From NCBI GenBank assembly GCA_047620505.1, contig JBLHKS010000098.1:1-25817 (forward strand): 25,817 nucleotides of DNA, given 5' to 3'. Under the pieces are notes generated by a model, which saw only the letters and a program-made list of their open reading frames with translations, was not told the origin of the DNA and did no database searches. Position numbers and translations under genes: made by a program. Source of the DNA: JBLHKS01 sp047620505. GTDB taxonomy: Bacteria > Verrucomicrobiota > Verrucomicrobiia > Verrucomicrobiales > DEV007. Each line of letters opens with the position of its first letter. The stretch's first letter is position 1. Positions 6,642 through 14,398 of the stretch are shown here, in pieces.

Positions 6642-7394
6642 ATGAACCCCCTCATCCTTCGCAGTTCGCTTCTCTGCCTCGCCTCGCTAGCCCTTTCCGC
6701 CAATGTAGTGATGGCGGATGAAATCGCACCCGAAGGGTTTACCCCTTTATTCGACTCACAGACGTGGGCGAACTGGAATCACCCGGCGCATCTGGATGGC
6801 GTTTGGGAGATTGCCGATGGCGTCATCCGCCTGCGCACCGACGAGCCTCCCCGTGAGAAGGGAATGGACTACAACCTGTCCACCGCGAGGTCGTTCAAGG
6901 ATTTTACGCTGATGATAGACTGGCGGCTCACGGGCGAGCCGCATGTGGAGCCGCATCAGTGGCTCAAAGATGACGGCACCTATCACACCGATGCGGAGGG
7001 CAAAACGATCATGAAGGACAACCTGACCTGGGGCGACAGCGGCGTCTTCTTGCGCGGTGCGCGTTCGGCGCAGGTGAACATCTGGTGCCAGCCCTGCGGC
7101 AGCGGCGAAGTGGGCACGAAATTCAAAGACATGGAGGCAGCCAAAGAGGAGCGGCTGAAAACCATGCCGAGCGTCCGTGCCGACAAGGGGCCGGGAGAGT
7201 GGAACCGTTTCGTGATCACGGTGCGAGGAGATCGCGTGGACGTGTCGCTCAACGGCACACAGGTAATCCAAGGCGCACGGGTGAAGGACGTTCCGATGGA
7301 GGGGCCGATCACGCTCCAAAATCACAGGGACGGGGTGGAGTTCTGCCGCGTCTTCATCAGAGAGCTGAGTGGTCCTGGCGTGTCTCGCCCTTGA
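6642..7394 (+). CDS. secreted DUF1080 (3-keto-disaccharide hydrolase family) protein
   Basis: The 250-residue protein has a signal peptide (about residues 1-25, ending NVVMA). A single DUF1080 domain follows: it opens with GFTPLFDSQTWANWNHP, has the WGDSGVFLRG strand motif near residue 130, and closes with GPITLQNHRDGVEFCRVFIR. The domain has a concanavalin-like jelly-roll fold, and members act on 3-keto-sugars or other glycosides in the periplasm or outside the cell. The length fits a single-domain member. The family is expanded in Verrucomicrobiota and Planctomycetota. No operon partner is adjacent. Confidence 0.92.
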   Translation: MNPLILRSSLLCLASLALSANVVMADEIAPEGFTPLFDSQTWANWNHPAHLDGVWEIADGVIRLRTDEPPREKGMDYNLSTARSFKDFTLMIDWRLTGEPHVEPHQWLKDDGTYHTDAEGKTIMKDNLTWGDSGVFLRGARSAQVNIWCQPCGSGEVGTKFKDMEAAKEERLKTMPSVRADKGPGEWNRFVITVRGDRVDVSLNGTQVIQGARVKDVPMEGPITLQNHRDGVEFCRVFIRELSGPGVSRP

Positions 7395-7859
7395 AGTCCC
7401 GACCTTCGAATTCGGCGGTATCGGCGGTAAGGATGCGATTCTTGAGGGGACGCCTGAGGTGGAGGTGAGATGATGGCAGAAGCGCTGAAGGTGCGAATCA
7501 TCGAGCTGTGAAGCATCTGAGGCTCAGCCCGGATCGAAGGTTGAATGGCGCGGGACATCGACAGCACCTGCTAGCGGTGAAATTCAGAAACTACAAGACT
7601 TGCAGAGTAGCAGTAAACAAAGTGCAGAGAGAACAAGCGAGCTGTTGCGCTGCTTCCCGGCTTTCCCTTTGCCGAGTGAAACGAGCGACCCTATCATTAG
7701 CACAAAGAGAATCGGCAGCTTGAGCCGACTTTTGCGAAGTGTCAGGGTCGCTTCTCAACCGAGGGTCGGTGACTTGACTGACCGCTCGAATGAATCGGGA
7801 ATTTCTGCCTGCACAAATGGCAGTTTCGTCATTCTGTGTAATTCTAGCAGACTAACAGT
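7395..7859. other. intergenic stretch without a supported gene
   Basis: These 465 bases hold only short frames. Two adjacent scraps look coding: one ends GTPEVEVR just before a TGA near 7471, and MMAEALKVRIIEL overlaps that stop. They may be worn remains of genes. No tRNA, terminator or convincing promoter was seen before the start at 7860. Confidence 0.4.
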
Positions 7860-8375
7860 ATGGCAAAAAAGACATCAAGAAAAACAGCCACGGCAAAGCC
7901 AAACGATCAGATGGATCTGCTCGGGTTCATGGATTCATCCAATGGACCTGCAAGCTCTACCGTTCCTCCAAGCTCCCCAAAGCCGGAAGCGGAAGCGGAG
8001 CCGAAGTCAAAACCTGAAGCGGGTCCGAAGCCAAAGCCTGAAGAGGGTCCGAAGCCAAAGCCTGAAGCGGGGCCGAAGCCAAAGCCTGAAGCGGGGCCGA
8101 AGCCAAAGCCAAAAGTGAAACCCACTTCGACCGCCGGAACGACTGACACTTTACTTGGAGGTGCGAAAGGAAAGCCAAGAGGAGTCTATTTGCAGGAGGA
8201 AGATGTGACCGCTATCCGCAAGTTGCGTGCGCGGCTGCTCGATCTCGACATGGACGCCAATCAGAGTCAGGTGCTTCGGGCCGGACTGCTCGTGCTCGGG
8301 AAGCTTCCCGCCGATGAAGTGGGCGAACTGGTCGAGCAGGTGAAGGCTAAGGACGGGCGGAGACGCTCGCCTTAA
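7860..8375 (+). CDS. Lys-Pro repeat protein with ribbon-helix-helix-like C-terminus
   Basis: The 171-residue protein has a basic start (MAKKTSRKTATAKP) and then a disordered region, about residues 40-90, built from 8-residue repeats of the type PKPKPEAG. A compact C-terminal part follows (about residues 105-170, GVYLQEEDVTAIRKLRARL and NQSQVLRAGLLVLG). That part resembles ribbon-helix-helix DNA-binding proteins of plasmid and chromosome partition or antitoxin type; the assignment is tentative. Its stop overlaps the start of the next small ORF (TAATG), so the two are translationally coupled. The repeat region could act as a spacer or nucleoid-binding tail. Confidence 0.75.
   Translation: MAKKTSRKTATAKPNDQMDLLGFMDSSNGPASSTVPPSSPKPEAEAEPKSKPEAGPKPKPEEGPKPKPEAGPKPKPEAGPKPKPKVKPTSTAGTTDTLLGGAKGKPRGVYLQEEDVTAIRKLRARLLDLDMDANQSQVLRAGLLVLGKLPADEVGELVEQVKAKDGRRRSP
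8001..8120 (+). repeat. 24-base tandem repeat, five copies, inside the Lys-Pro repeat gene
   Basis: Units start at 8001, 8025, 8049, 8073 and 8097. Units 3 and 4 are identical, the others differ by a few bases, and the last is degenerate. The unit length is a multiple of three and keeps the PKPKPEAG frame, so the repeat can grow or shrink without breaking the gene. Confidence 0.9.
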
Positions 8376-8542
8376 TGTGCCATAATCTGCGAGACTATCA
8401 GACCGGCAGACTGCAAGTGCGCATTCTCGTGGACGTCATCGACTGGGAATATCCGCCCAAGCGACAGCGCTTCGAGCCCCGGCTCTTTGACACCGAGAAC
8501 CAGAGCGATGTGATGGGTGCCTATCCGTGGGGCACAGGTTGA
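8375..8542 (+). CDS. 55-residue hypothetical protein coupled to the Lys-Pro repeat gene
   Basis: The ATG shares its first base with the previous TAA (TAATG). The product begins MCHNLRDYQTGRLQVRILVD and ends GAYPWGTG. It is charged and aromatic, with no membrane segment. The overlap and natural-looking composition support it as a real small gene, perhaps a toxin or partner of the DNA-binding-like protein before it. No family is recognised. Confidence 0.5.
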   Translation: MCHNLRDYQTGRLQVRILVDVIDWEYPPKRQRFEPRLFDTENQSDVMGAYPWGTG

Positions 8543-8585
8543 GAAACGGCGATCTCGGCAGGGAAATGCAGCGGTAGGGCAAGAC

Positions 8586-9502
8586 TCATTTCGGTTCTCC
8601 CGCCTGACGAAATGCCCCAGCCCCAATCCCTTGAAGCTTCGGATCTCTGGACCTGACTTTGAGCAGGTTGGTCGTTGCTTCGATCTCAAGTTGAGGATCG
8701 ACACCAAAAATCCCGTCGGTCTCTGCCACGGGCAGGTTGGACGGCCCACGGTCAGGAGAGTCGATGCTAAACCAGGCGTTGCCGCGAAACGTGAACGACT
8801 GCGGTTCGGTGTTGCCTCCGACGTTGATCAACGTTCTCACTCGCTGATCGTAGACGACGATGTTGTGCTCGAACTTTCCATTTCGGCACTGACCAAATCG
8901 AGAGTCCGTGTTTTCCTGGAGAATGCGCCCGACCCATTTCTCCGACAGATAAATCGTATTGTGGTGGACGTTCCCGCCATCGATGCCAACCCAGGCCACT
9001 GGCGACAAACTGCCAATGAATCGATTGCCCGCGACCTCGATGGCCTCCGCCTCTCAAGCGGCATCCTTTGGTCGAAAGTAGGGCAACCCCGTGCTGCCGC
9101 CAAGATTGATGGCTCTCTGGCCTGCGTGCTCAAACCACGACCGAGTCACCCGAATCTTCGATGACCCACCTTTCATTTGGACTCCATTGTCCTGGGAGAA
9201 TCCGTCCTTTCCGGTAAACGTGCAGTTGTCGATCAGCCCATTGTGGCAACCCACCATGTCGATGGCGGAACCGCCCCAACCAGCGAACGTGCAATTCCTC
9301 ACGACGAAATCCGAGAGCCCAGACAGCTTCAGCGCGTCGTGATTTCCTCGCGGTCCGATGTCTTCGATGACCATGTTTTCGAGAGTAATTCCTGTCGCGG
9401 GTTCAGACGCTTCTCCGCCGTCGTCGATATTGAATCCGTTGAGCAGAAACCTTCAACTCGAATGCGGCTGAGCCGGATGTGTGAGCAGCACGAGAGGTGG
9501 AT
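8586..9502 (-). pseudogene. broken right-handed parallel beta-helix protein gene
   Basis: Reading leftward, beta-helix coils appear in order: IHLSCCSHIRLSRIRVEGF, then after a one-base deletion near 9440 LNGFNIDDGG, HDALKLSGLSDFVVRNCTF and DNGVQMKGGSSKIRVTRSWF. After an in-frame TGA at 9056-9054 the series resumes with EVAGNRFIG and GNVHHNTIYLSEKW, and ends GAGAFRQAGEPK. The frame is the same on both sides of the TGA, so it is a simple nonsense change. The family covers secreted pectate-lyase-like and other polysaccharide-active proteins. The 5' end is missing: at about 9503 the frame runs directly into a PQQ-dehydrogenase fragment. Confidence 0.8.
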
Positions 9503-9700
9503 CGCCAGCTTCCCGCCGGTCTCCTTGTCGAACACGCGAAAAGTTTCATCGGCGGTCGCGCCGATGAAGATCAGGCCTCCCTCTGTTACGAACGGCTCTC
9601 CAAGGAAAAAGGAGGCCCCCACAAGATGAAGGGGCAGGCTTTCCGGTTTTCCTCGCAAGTCTTTTGTCGTTATGTAAGGGTTCGGGAAATGAGATTCGGC
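9503..9700 (-). pseudogene. PQQ-dependent dehydrogenase fragment fused to the beta-helix remnant
   Basis: The open frame reads NPYITTKDLRGKPESLP, then FFLGEPFVTEGGLIFIGAT and ETFRVFDKETGGKLA. This is the late propeller-blade pattern of quinoprotein glucose/alcohol dehydrogenases (a G-x-x-VT-x-GGL-x-F run followed by F-x-x-FD-x-x-TG). Only about 60 residues remain. It joins the beta-helix pseudogene in frame, and its upstream end overlaps the start of the opposite-strand barrel gene at 9689, so it is a decay product of rearrangement. Confidence 0.6.
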
Positions 9701-10837
9701 TCCCCAAAAATCGCCCTATTCGTCGCGTTCGCTTCAGCAGCAACTGCTGGCTGGAGCAATGCGTCGGACAACGACCACGTCACTTCGCCATTTGCCCATA
9801 CGATAGGGCGGACATCGATTGAGGGCGGCGCGGCTTACAGTGATCTGATGAGCGAAGGCTGGGCGGATTTCCTGGTGCCGATCCACGCGCGGGAAAACTT
9901 TGCGATTGGGTTTCACAGCCGCTTCAGCGTTGCGGAATTAGACCGGAGCGACATCGCACTGGGCGTGGTCGCGGGACTCTGGTTGGAGCGATTGCAGACC
10001 CAAGCCAACCTCTACGCCTACTGGGATCGGCACGAGTTTATCGCCGGAGATTTTGAGGAATGGGCGATCGGCGCAGCGCTGGACACGAGAATTGGCCGGT
10101 TTCAGGTCTTCGGACATTTCGCTGAAGAGGGAGTTTTTGTTTCGGGAGTGAGGAGGAGTTCGTCTTCGACCACTCAGACGGAGGTTTTTTCGCAAACACG
10201 ATTTGAGAATTCAGCCGGGTTTACGTCGACGTTCGAGGATAGGCGAACCGTTCAAACGACGACGCGGCTGGATGAGGTTTTCTCGGATCTACTCAACTCC
10301 GGCGATGGGTTTGAAGCTGAATATGGATTTGATCTGCCGTGGTTCGACCGGTTTGGAGCGCTCGGGGTTTATGCCGGATATCAATGGTGGGATCGGGCGG
10401 CGGATCCGATTGAGGGAATCACGGCGAGGGTGCGTTGGCAGATGAATGACATGTTTGCGATTCAAGGCCGTTACTTTGAGGACGAGCGGATTCTGGGCGG
10501 GGTCGACAACTGGCGGATTGAGTTTGTCGGCAGTATTCAGCTTGGCGGAGACGCCGATCTATGGTCGCAGCTTGGCGTCGGCGGAAAGAAGATGGTCGTC
10601 ACCGAGCCCGAGCCGAGGCGTCAGCTGCTCCGGCGTCCGTCGCGGGTTACCTGGCCAGTTCTGGGAAGAGGTGAACGACTAGACTCGCAATCTTCGGTCT
10701 CTGTTGATGAGGACCAACGAACCATTCTACTCTCCAGGGAACAGAATCCCAAACCACGAATCGAGAAGACGCCCGCTCCGCCGTCGCCTGCGAATCCACC
10801 GCCTATGCCTCCCGGAGAACAGGAGATTCCGATGTGA
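9689..10837 (+). CDS. inverse-autotransporter-like outer-membrane beta-barrel protein
   Basis: From ATG 9689 (AAGGG eight bases upstream) the product is 382 residues. A signal peptide covers about residues 1-25 (ALFVAFASAATAGWSNA). Alternating strands of an outer-membrane barrel follow to about residue 295, for example YSDLMSEGWADFLVPI, NFAIGFHSRFSVAEL, ALGVYAGYQWWDR and IEFVGSIQLGG. The pattern resembles inverse autotransporter beta-domain proteins. A Pro-rich tail (TPAPPSPANPPPMPPGEQ) ends the protein, and no large passenger domain follows. It may be a stand-alone porin or anchor. Copy 9738 of the iterated palindrome lies within the signal-peptide codons. Confidence 0.75.
   Translation: MRFGSPKIALFVAFASAATAGWSNASDNDHVTSPFAHTIGRTSIEGGAAYSDLMSEGWADFLVPIHARENFAIGFHSRFSVAELDRSDIALGVVAGLWLERLQTQANLYAYWDRHEFIAGDFEEWAIGAALDTRIGRFQVFGHFAEEGVFVSGVRRSSSSTTQTEVFSQTRFENSAGFTSTFEDRRTVQTTTRLDEVFSDLLNSGDGFEAEYGFDLPWFDRFGALGVYAGYQWWDRAADPIEGITARVRWQMNDMFAIQGRYFEDERILGGVDNWRIEFVGSIQLGGDADLWSQLGVGGKKMVVTEPEPRRQLLRRPSRVTWPVLGRGERLDSQSSVSVDEDQRTILLSREQNPKPRIEKTPAPPSPANPPPMPPGEQEIPM
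9738..9749 (+). repeat. iterated palindrome, CAGCAACTGCTG variant
   Basis: This copy lies 49 bases into the barrel gene and encodes part of the signal peptide (SAATAG). It differs from the perfect palindrome at one central base. Confidence 0.8.
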
Positions 10838-10860
10838 TCATTTTCTGGTCCGACCAGACG

Positions 10861-11102
10861 GCCCGACTGCTGACGACCCACCTCAAAAAAGATCAACACA
10901 CCGACCCGAGCACCCGTCCAGCCATGGAGGGAACGTGCTGCTCCAGCAGTTGCTGAAAGCTGATGAAGACTATCCCTCGGCCTTCTGCTACTCAGTGCTT
11001 CAGGTTTTGCCGAAGACGATGACAGCGAGCGAGGTCATTCGCTGGGAGTCGCAATACAAGACGAAATTGGGCAGCAGAACGACCGGGCTGAACTCAAATT
11101 GA
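10861..11102 (+). pseudogene. GIY-YIG nuclease remnant, truncated and frameshifted
   Basis: The 3' part reads VLLQQLLKADEDYPSAF, SVLQVLPKTMTASEVIRWE and YKTKLGSRTTGLNSN, the conserved C-terminus of a GIY-YIG endonuclease family. Just upstream, in a different frame, ARLLTTHLKKDQHTDPSTRP looks like the preceding part of the same domain, which implies a frameshift near 10925. The GIY-YIG motif itself is absent, so nuclease activity is lost. It lies between the barrel gene and the convergent integrase. Confidence 0.75.
10944..10955 (+). repeat. iterated palindrome, CAGCAGTTGCTG variant
   Basis: This copy is inside the GIY-YIG remnant, reading QQLL. It is the same word as CAGCAACTGCTG read on the other strand. 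Confidence 0.8.
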
Positions 11103-11115
11103 AGCCTCGCCGCCG

Positions 11116-12195
11116 CTATGAGAAGAAGACCTTCTGGGCCTGCGTCATGCTGTGCTCATCGCGCAGGTGGCCGTAGACTCGCATAGCTAACGCGCCGCCG
11201 TCTTTGTGCCCCAACCATCTTGAAACGGTAGGTATATCAACTCCAGATTCGATGCACGTTGTGGCAAAAAGGTGCCGCAAATCGTGGTGAGTCAGGTTTG
11301 CGCAGCCCGCCTCGGCGCAGGCCCTGCTCAATGACTTGTAGCACTCTTTTACATTAAGAATCGGTGAATTCGGCTCAGGAGTGGCGTCCCGCTCTTTCCG
11401 AATCTCCCCAAGAAGTCGTTTCAGGTCGTCAATAACTGGAATCACGCGCGGCAAACCGTTCTTGGTCTTTCTGATGTTCATCTGAACGCGAGCTTCATCA
11501 TAGTCACGCCAGAGCACATTTTCGGATTCTTCTCGCCTGCACCCTGAATACGCCAGGAACTCGACCATTTCGGCGCAGTAGGTAGAAAATCGACCGCCAG
11601 CGTTCTTCATGGCGCTCACAATGGATTGGAACTGCGTTTTTGAGGGCAAGCTCAACTCCTTTGGCTTCGGGGGCTGTCTCTTGAGGTCCGCTGCGGGGTT
11701 TGTGAATACAATTCCGTCCTTTACTGCGAGATCGAAGATCTGTTTCATCTGGCTCAGGCAGATGTTAAAGCGGTTTGCGCTCAGGTTTTCTCGAAGAGCG
11801 ATGGCCCAATCCTCACATTGAACCTCCGAAATCTTGCGAATTGGCTCGTCCAGATGGTCCCATGTCCGCTCGATTTTCGTGAGGCACTCGTGATAGCAGT
11901 CCCGCGTCCTTTTGGCTCTGTGCGTCAACCGATCAACCTTGCCTCCTTGCAGCTCCAAGAAGCGACGGAAGCTGGCCTTGATGTCAACATCGCCAGAGAC
12001 TGGACGCGCCTGCTGAGCATGGGTTTTGAGCTTCTGAAGCTTTGCAACGGCGACGGATTTGGTCTTGGTCTTGAGGCTCTCCCGCGTCTCCTTGCCATCC
12101 CGATAGATTCGGGCATAGTAAAAGCCATTGGCGTGCCGGATCAGAGTCGGGACGCCAGTTCTTTTCCAAGTCTTTGAGGTTGTGGGCGCAGCCAT
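11116..12195 (-). CDS. phage-type tyrosine integrase beside tRNA-Arg
   Basis: The 359-residue recombinase has an N-terminal arm-binding region (about residues 10-65, GFYYARIYRDGKETRESLKT), a SAM-like core-binding domain (about 70-170) and a catalytic domain with R220 (YSGCRREE), a lysine around K243-K245 (RKTKNG), H304-x-x-R307 (HHDLRHLF), H330 (WLGHKD) and the Y341 nucleophile (RVYGHL). All key residues are present. It starts about 100 bases from the 5' end of tRNA-Arg, a usual attachment target for such enzymes. No excisionase, phage or transfer genes are recognised around it, and no copy of the tRNA 3' end was found elsewhere in the window. Confidence 0.9.
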   Translation of the reverse strand: MAAPTTSKTWKRTGVPTLIRHANGFYYARIYRDGKETRESLKTKTKSVAVAKLQKLKTHAQQARPVSGDVDIKASFRRFLELQGGKVDRLTHRAKRTRDCYHECLTKIERTWDHLDEPIRKISEVQCEDWAIALRENLSANRFNICLSQMKQIFDLAVKDGIVFTNPAADLKRQPPKPKELSLPSKTQFQSIVSAMKNAGGRFSTYCAEMVEFLAYSGCRREESENVLWRDYDEARVQMNIRKTKNGLPRVIPVIDDLKRLLGEIRKERDATPEPNSPILNVKECYKSLSRACAEAGCANLTHHDLRHLFATTCIESGVDIPTVSRWLGHKDGGALAMRVYGHLRDEHSMTQAQKVFFS

Positions 12196-12293
12196 GCAAC
12201 ACTATAACCGCAAATGACCGTGTAACAAGACCGTGTAAATGACATTTTTCAAGCTTAAATTAATCGCCGTAAGTCACTGAAAATCAACGATTT

Positions 12294-12370
12294 GCTCCCT
12301 TAGCTCAGCTGGATAGAGCATCGGATTTCTAATCCGGTTGTCGCAGGTTCAAGTCCTGCAGGGAGCGCCA
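12294..12370 (+). tRNA. tRNA-Arg (anticodon TCT), CCA encoded
   Basis: The acceptor arm GCTCCCT pairs with AGGGAGC. The D stem is GCTC/GAGC, and the anticodon arm has the loop TTTCTAA with anticodon TCT. The T arm is GCAGG TTCAAGT CCTGC, followed by discriminator G and an encoded CCA. The length is 77 bases. It decodes AGA. Confidence 0.97.
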
Positions 12371-12415
12371 CTTTTCTCCCGTAAATCCGCCCATAATCAG
12401 GGCCTTACACCAGCA

Positions 12416-12450
12416 CCGCGGAGTGAGCCGCGGAGTGAGCCGCGGAGCCG
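12416..12450. repeat. short GC-rich tandem repeat after tRNA-Arg
   Basis: The 12-base unit GAGTGAGCCGCG occurs twice in a row (12421-12444), flanked by partial units. It is non-coding and lies between the tRNA and the convergent hypothetical gene. Confidence 0.8.
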
Positions 12451-12477
12451 CACCCAGAGCGGAGCGAACAGAGAAAG

Positions 12478-12996
12478 CTAAACGGGCTCGGAACGACCCG
12501 AACGACCGTCTTGTTCGCCGATTCGAATTTGCCAGAGCTTCATTGCACCTGCCATCCATTGACTGGTGTACACAGGCAGTTCGTGTTCAGCGCTCCAATC
12601 TGCTTTGTTTTCCTGTTCGTGTTCCTTGATCGCTTCACGGGCCACGTCTGCGACCTCCCCGATGCCCCATGTAGCAAGGTTATCGAAAGCAATTGCCATG
12701 CCGTTCTTTGCTGCTGACGCCAAGAGTTCGGTCATGACCAATTGATCAACTGGAGAGCGTTCTATTTCGGTTTCCTCATCCGGATAGATCATCCCAAAGA
12801 GGTATATGGATGCGATCGCGTACTTGGCGTTGTCGTTTCCACTTTCAGAAAGTGGACGCAATTGCTCAATGTGACCCCGAAAGCATCTGCACCAATTGGG
12901 AGAAACCGACCACTCGTCGAAGCATGGATCGGGACGCTCCTCGTGGAAGCGGTCCGAGTCCGCCCAGAAGTCTTGTAGTGCTGCTGGGTGTGACAT
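12478..12996 (-). CDS. hypothetical protein with a Sel1-like helical stretch
   Basis: The 172-residue acidic protein has no signal peptide. Its central part (SGNDNAKYAIASIYLFGM, then ASAAKNGMAIAFDNLATWG) resembles Sel1/TPR-like helical repeats, which bind other proteins; this is a weak similarity by eye. It starts at ATG 12996 without a visible ribosome-binding site and lies 35 bases downstream of the DUF1501 gene on the same strand. It may be the last cistron of the long leftward train or an independent unit. Confidence 0.6.
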   Translation of the reverse strand: MSHPAALQDFWADSDRFHEERPDPCFDEWSVSPNWCRCFRGHIEQLRPLSESGNDNAKYAIASIYLFGMIYPDEETEIERSPVDQLVMTELLASAAKNGMAIAFDNLATWGIGEVADVAREAIKEHEQENKADWSAEHELPVYTSQWMAGAMKLWQIRIGEQDGRSGRSEPV

Positions 12997-13016
12997 TCTT
13001 GAACTTGAACTGAGGC

Positions 13017-13028
13017 CAGCAGCTGCTG
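13017..13028 (+). repeat. iterated palindrome CAGCAGCTGCTG, intergenic copy
   Basis: This exact copy lies in the 34-base gap between the DUF1501 stop and the next gene. It therefore cannot be explained by protein coding. Confidence 0.85.
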
Positions 13029-13030
13029 AA

Positions 13031-14398
13031 TCAGCCGAGCAAAGCGTCGACCACTTTGCCGTGCACGTCCGTCAGACGGAAATCGCGGCCTTGAGCCCGA
13101 AACGTGAGCCGCTCGTGATTCACGCCGAGGCATTTCAGCAGCGTCGCGTTGAGGTCGTGAACGTGGACGCCATCGCGCACAACATTGAAGGAAAAATCGT
13201 CAGTCTCACCATGAGTGTAGCCGGGCCGGATACCGCCTCCGGCTAACCACATTGTGAAACAACCGCCGTGGTGATCGCGGCCGTAGTTGTTCGATTCCAG
13301 CGTGCCCTGGCTGTAAATCGTCCTGCCGAATTCGCCACCCCAGACGATCAGCGTGTCGTCGAGCAAGCCCCGTTGTTTCAGATCTCGAATCAGCGCGGCG
13401 CAGGGCTGGTCGACGTCACGACATTGGAGTCTGAGGTCGCTGGGAAGATTGTAGTGCTGATCCCAGCCGCGGTGATAAAGCTGGATGAAGCGGACGTCGC
13501 GCTCCGCCAACCGCCGAGCCAACAGACAGTTCGCCGCGAAAGATCCCGGCCTGCGCGAATCTGGGCCGTAGGCGTCAAACGTGGCTGCGGATTCGTCTGA
13601 GAGATCTGTCAGGGTCGGGACCGACATCTGCATTCGGTAGGCCATTTCGAACTGCGCGATGCGCGTCTCGATCTCGGGATCGCCGCTCTGGTCGAACTGT
13701 TTCCGGTTCAAACTGGCGAGCGTGTCGATCATCCGGCGCCTCGCGGCCGAGTCGATTTCCGGCGGGTTGGAAAGGTAGAGAACCGGATCGCCGCTGGATC
13801 GAAAATTCACGCCTTGATGATCTGAAGGCAGAAAGCCGCTGCCCCAGAGCCGAGCGTGGAGCGGATCCGCCGGACGTGCAGCACTGCCGTTGGAAAGCAG
13901 GACGATGAAGGCGGGTAGGTTCTGGTTTTCGCTGCCGAGACCGTAGCTCATCCACGAGCCGAAACTCGGGCGTCCCGGCTGCTGATGACCGGTTTGCAAA
14001 AACGTCACAGCCGGGTCGTGATTGATCGCCTCGGTGTGCATCGAGCGGATGAAGCAGAGATCGTCCGCGACGCCCCCGAGGTGCGGCATCAGCTCGCTGA
14101 TCGAAGCTCCAGACTGGCCGTGCTGAGCAAACTGGAAAACCGATGGCGCGATCGGCAGGGTCTTCTGGCCTGAGGTCATGCCCGTGAGTCGCTGCTCGCC
14201 GCGCACGGATTTCGGCAGCTCCTGGCCGCGTTGTTTCTGAAGATTTGGCTTAGGGTCAAAGAGGTCAATCTGTGATGGGCCGCCGTGCATAAAAAGGTAG
14301 ATCACGCGCTTCGCACGCGGCGCGAAATGCTCAGCAGCTGCTGGAGCAAGGCTGGCCAGCGCGGCGTTGGCGAGAAAGCTGCGACGGGCGAGATTCAT
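13031..14398 (-). CDS. DUF1501 family protein, Tat-exported
   Basis: The 455-residue protein begins MNLARRSFLANAALASLA, a twin-arginine-type signal (RRSFL at residues 6-10). It shows DUF1501 marks: FMHGGPSQIDLFDPKP near residue 34, VWGGEFGRT near residue 348 and GRDHHGGCF near 368. The fold is related to the alkaline phosphatase/sulfatase superfamily, but substrates are not established. The start overlaps the stop of the DUF1549/DUF1553 gene by four bases (ATGA). That gene pair is a standard unit in Planctomycetota and Verrucomicrobiota, thought to act together in polysaccharide or sulfated-glycan catabolism. An exact iterated palindrome (14332-14343) lies in the signal-peptide codons. Confidence 0.93.
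   Translation of the reverse strand: MNLARRSFLANAALASLAPAAAEHFAPRAKRVIYLFMHGGPSQIDLFDPKPNLQKQRGQELPKSVRGEQRLTGMTSGQKTLPIAPSVFQFAQHGQSGASISELMPHLGGVADDLCFIRSMHTEAINHDPAVTFLQTGHQQPGRPSFGSWMSYGLGSENQNLPAFIVLLSNGSAARPADPLHARLWGSGFLPSDHQGVNFRSSGDPVLYLSNPPEIDSAARRRMIDTLASLNRKQFDQSGDPEIETRIAQFEMAYRMQMSVPTLTDLSDESAATFDAYGPDSRRPGSFAANCLLARRLAERDVRFIQLYHRGWDQHYNLPSDLRLQCRDVDQPCAALIRDLKQRGLLDDTLIVWGGEFGRTIYSQGTLESNNYGRDHHGGCFTMWLAGGGIRPGYTHGETDDFSFNVVRDGVHVHDLNATLLKCLGVNHERLTFRAQGRDFRLTDVHGKVVDALLG
14332..14343 (+). repeat. iterated palindrome CAGCAGCTGCTG, in DUF1501 signal codons
   Basis: This exact copy starts 55 bases into the gene. It is read in the frame giving PAAAE, not the QQLL frame. Confidence 0.85.

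Noticed and set aside
8001..8120. 24-base tandem repeats as replication iterons or CRISPR
   Set aside because: They have no spacers, the unit is a multiple of three and the frame is kept. They are coding repeats.
7907..8149. Antisense open frame rich in Gly-Phe across the Lys-Pro repeats
   Set aside because: It is a mirror of the in-frame repeat on the other strand, with no start context or neighbours.
9054..9056. In-frame TGA in the beta-helix gene as a possible selenocysteine codon
   Set aside because: The same gene also has a frameshift and a lost 5' end, and no SECIS-like hairpin was evident. A simple pseudogene is more likely.
12345..12370. tRNA-Arg 3' end as attachment site with a direct repeat elsewhere
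   Set aside because: No second copy of the 3' end was found in this window by eye, so island limits cannot be drawn.
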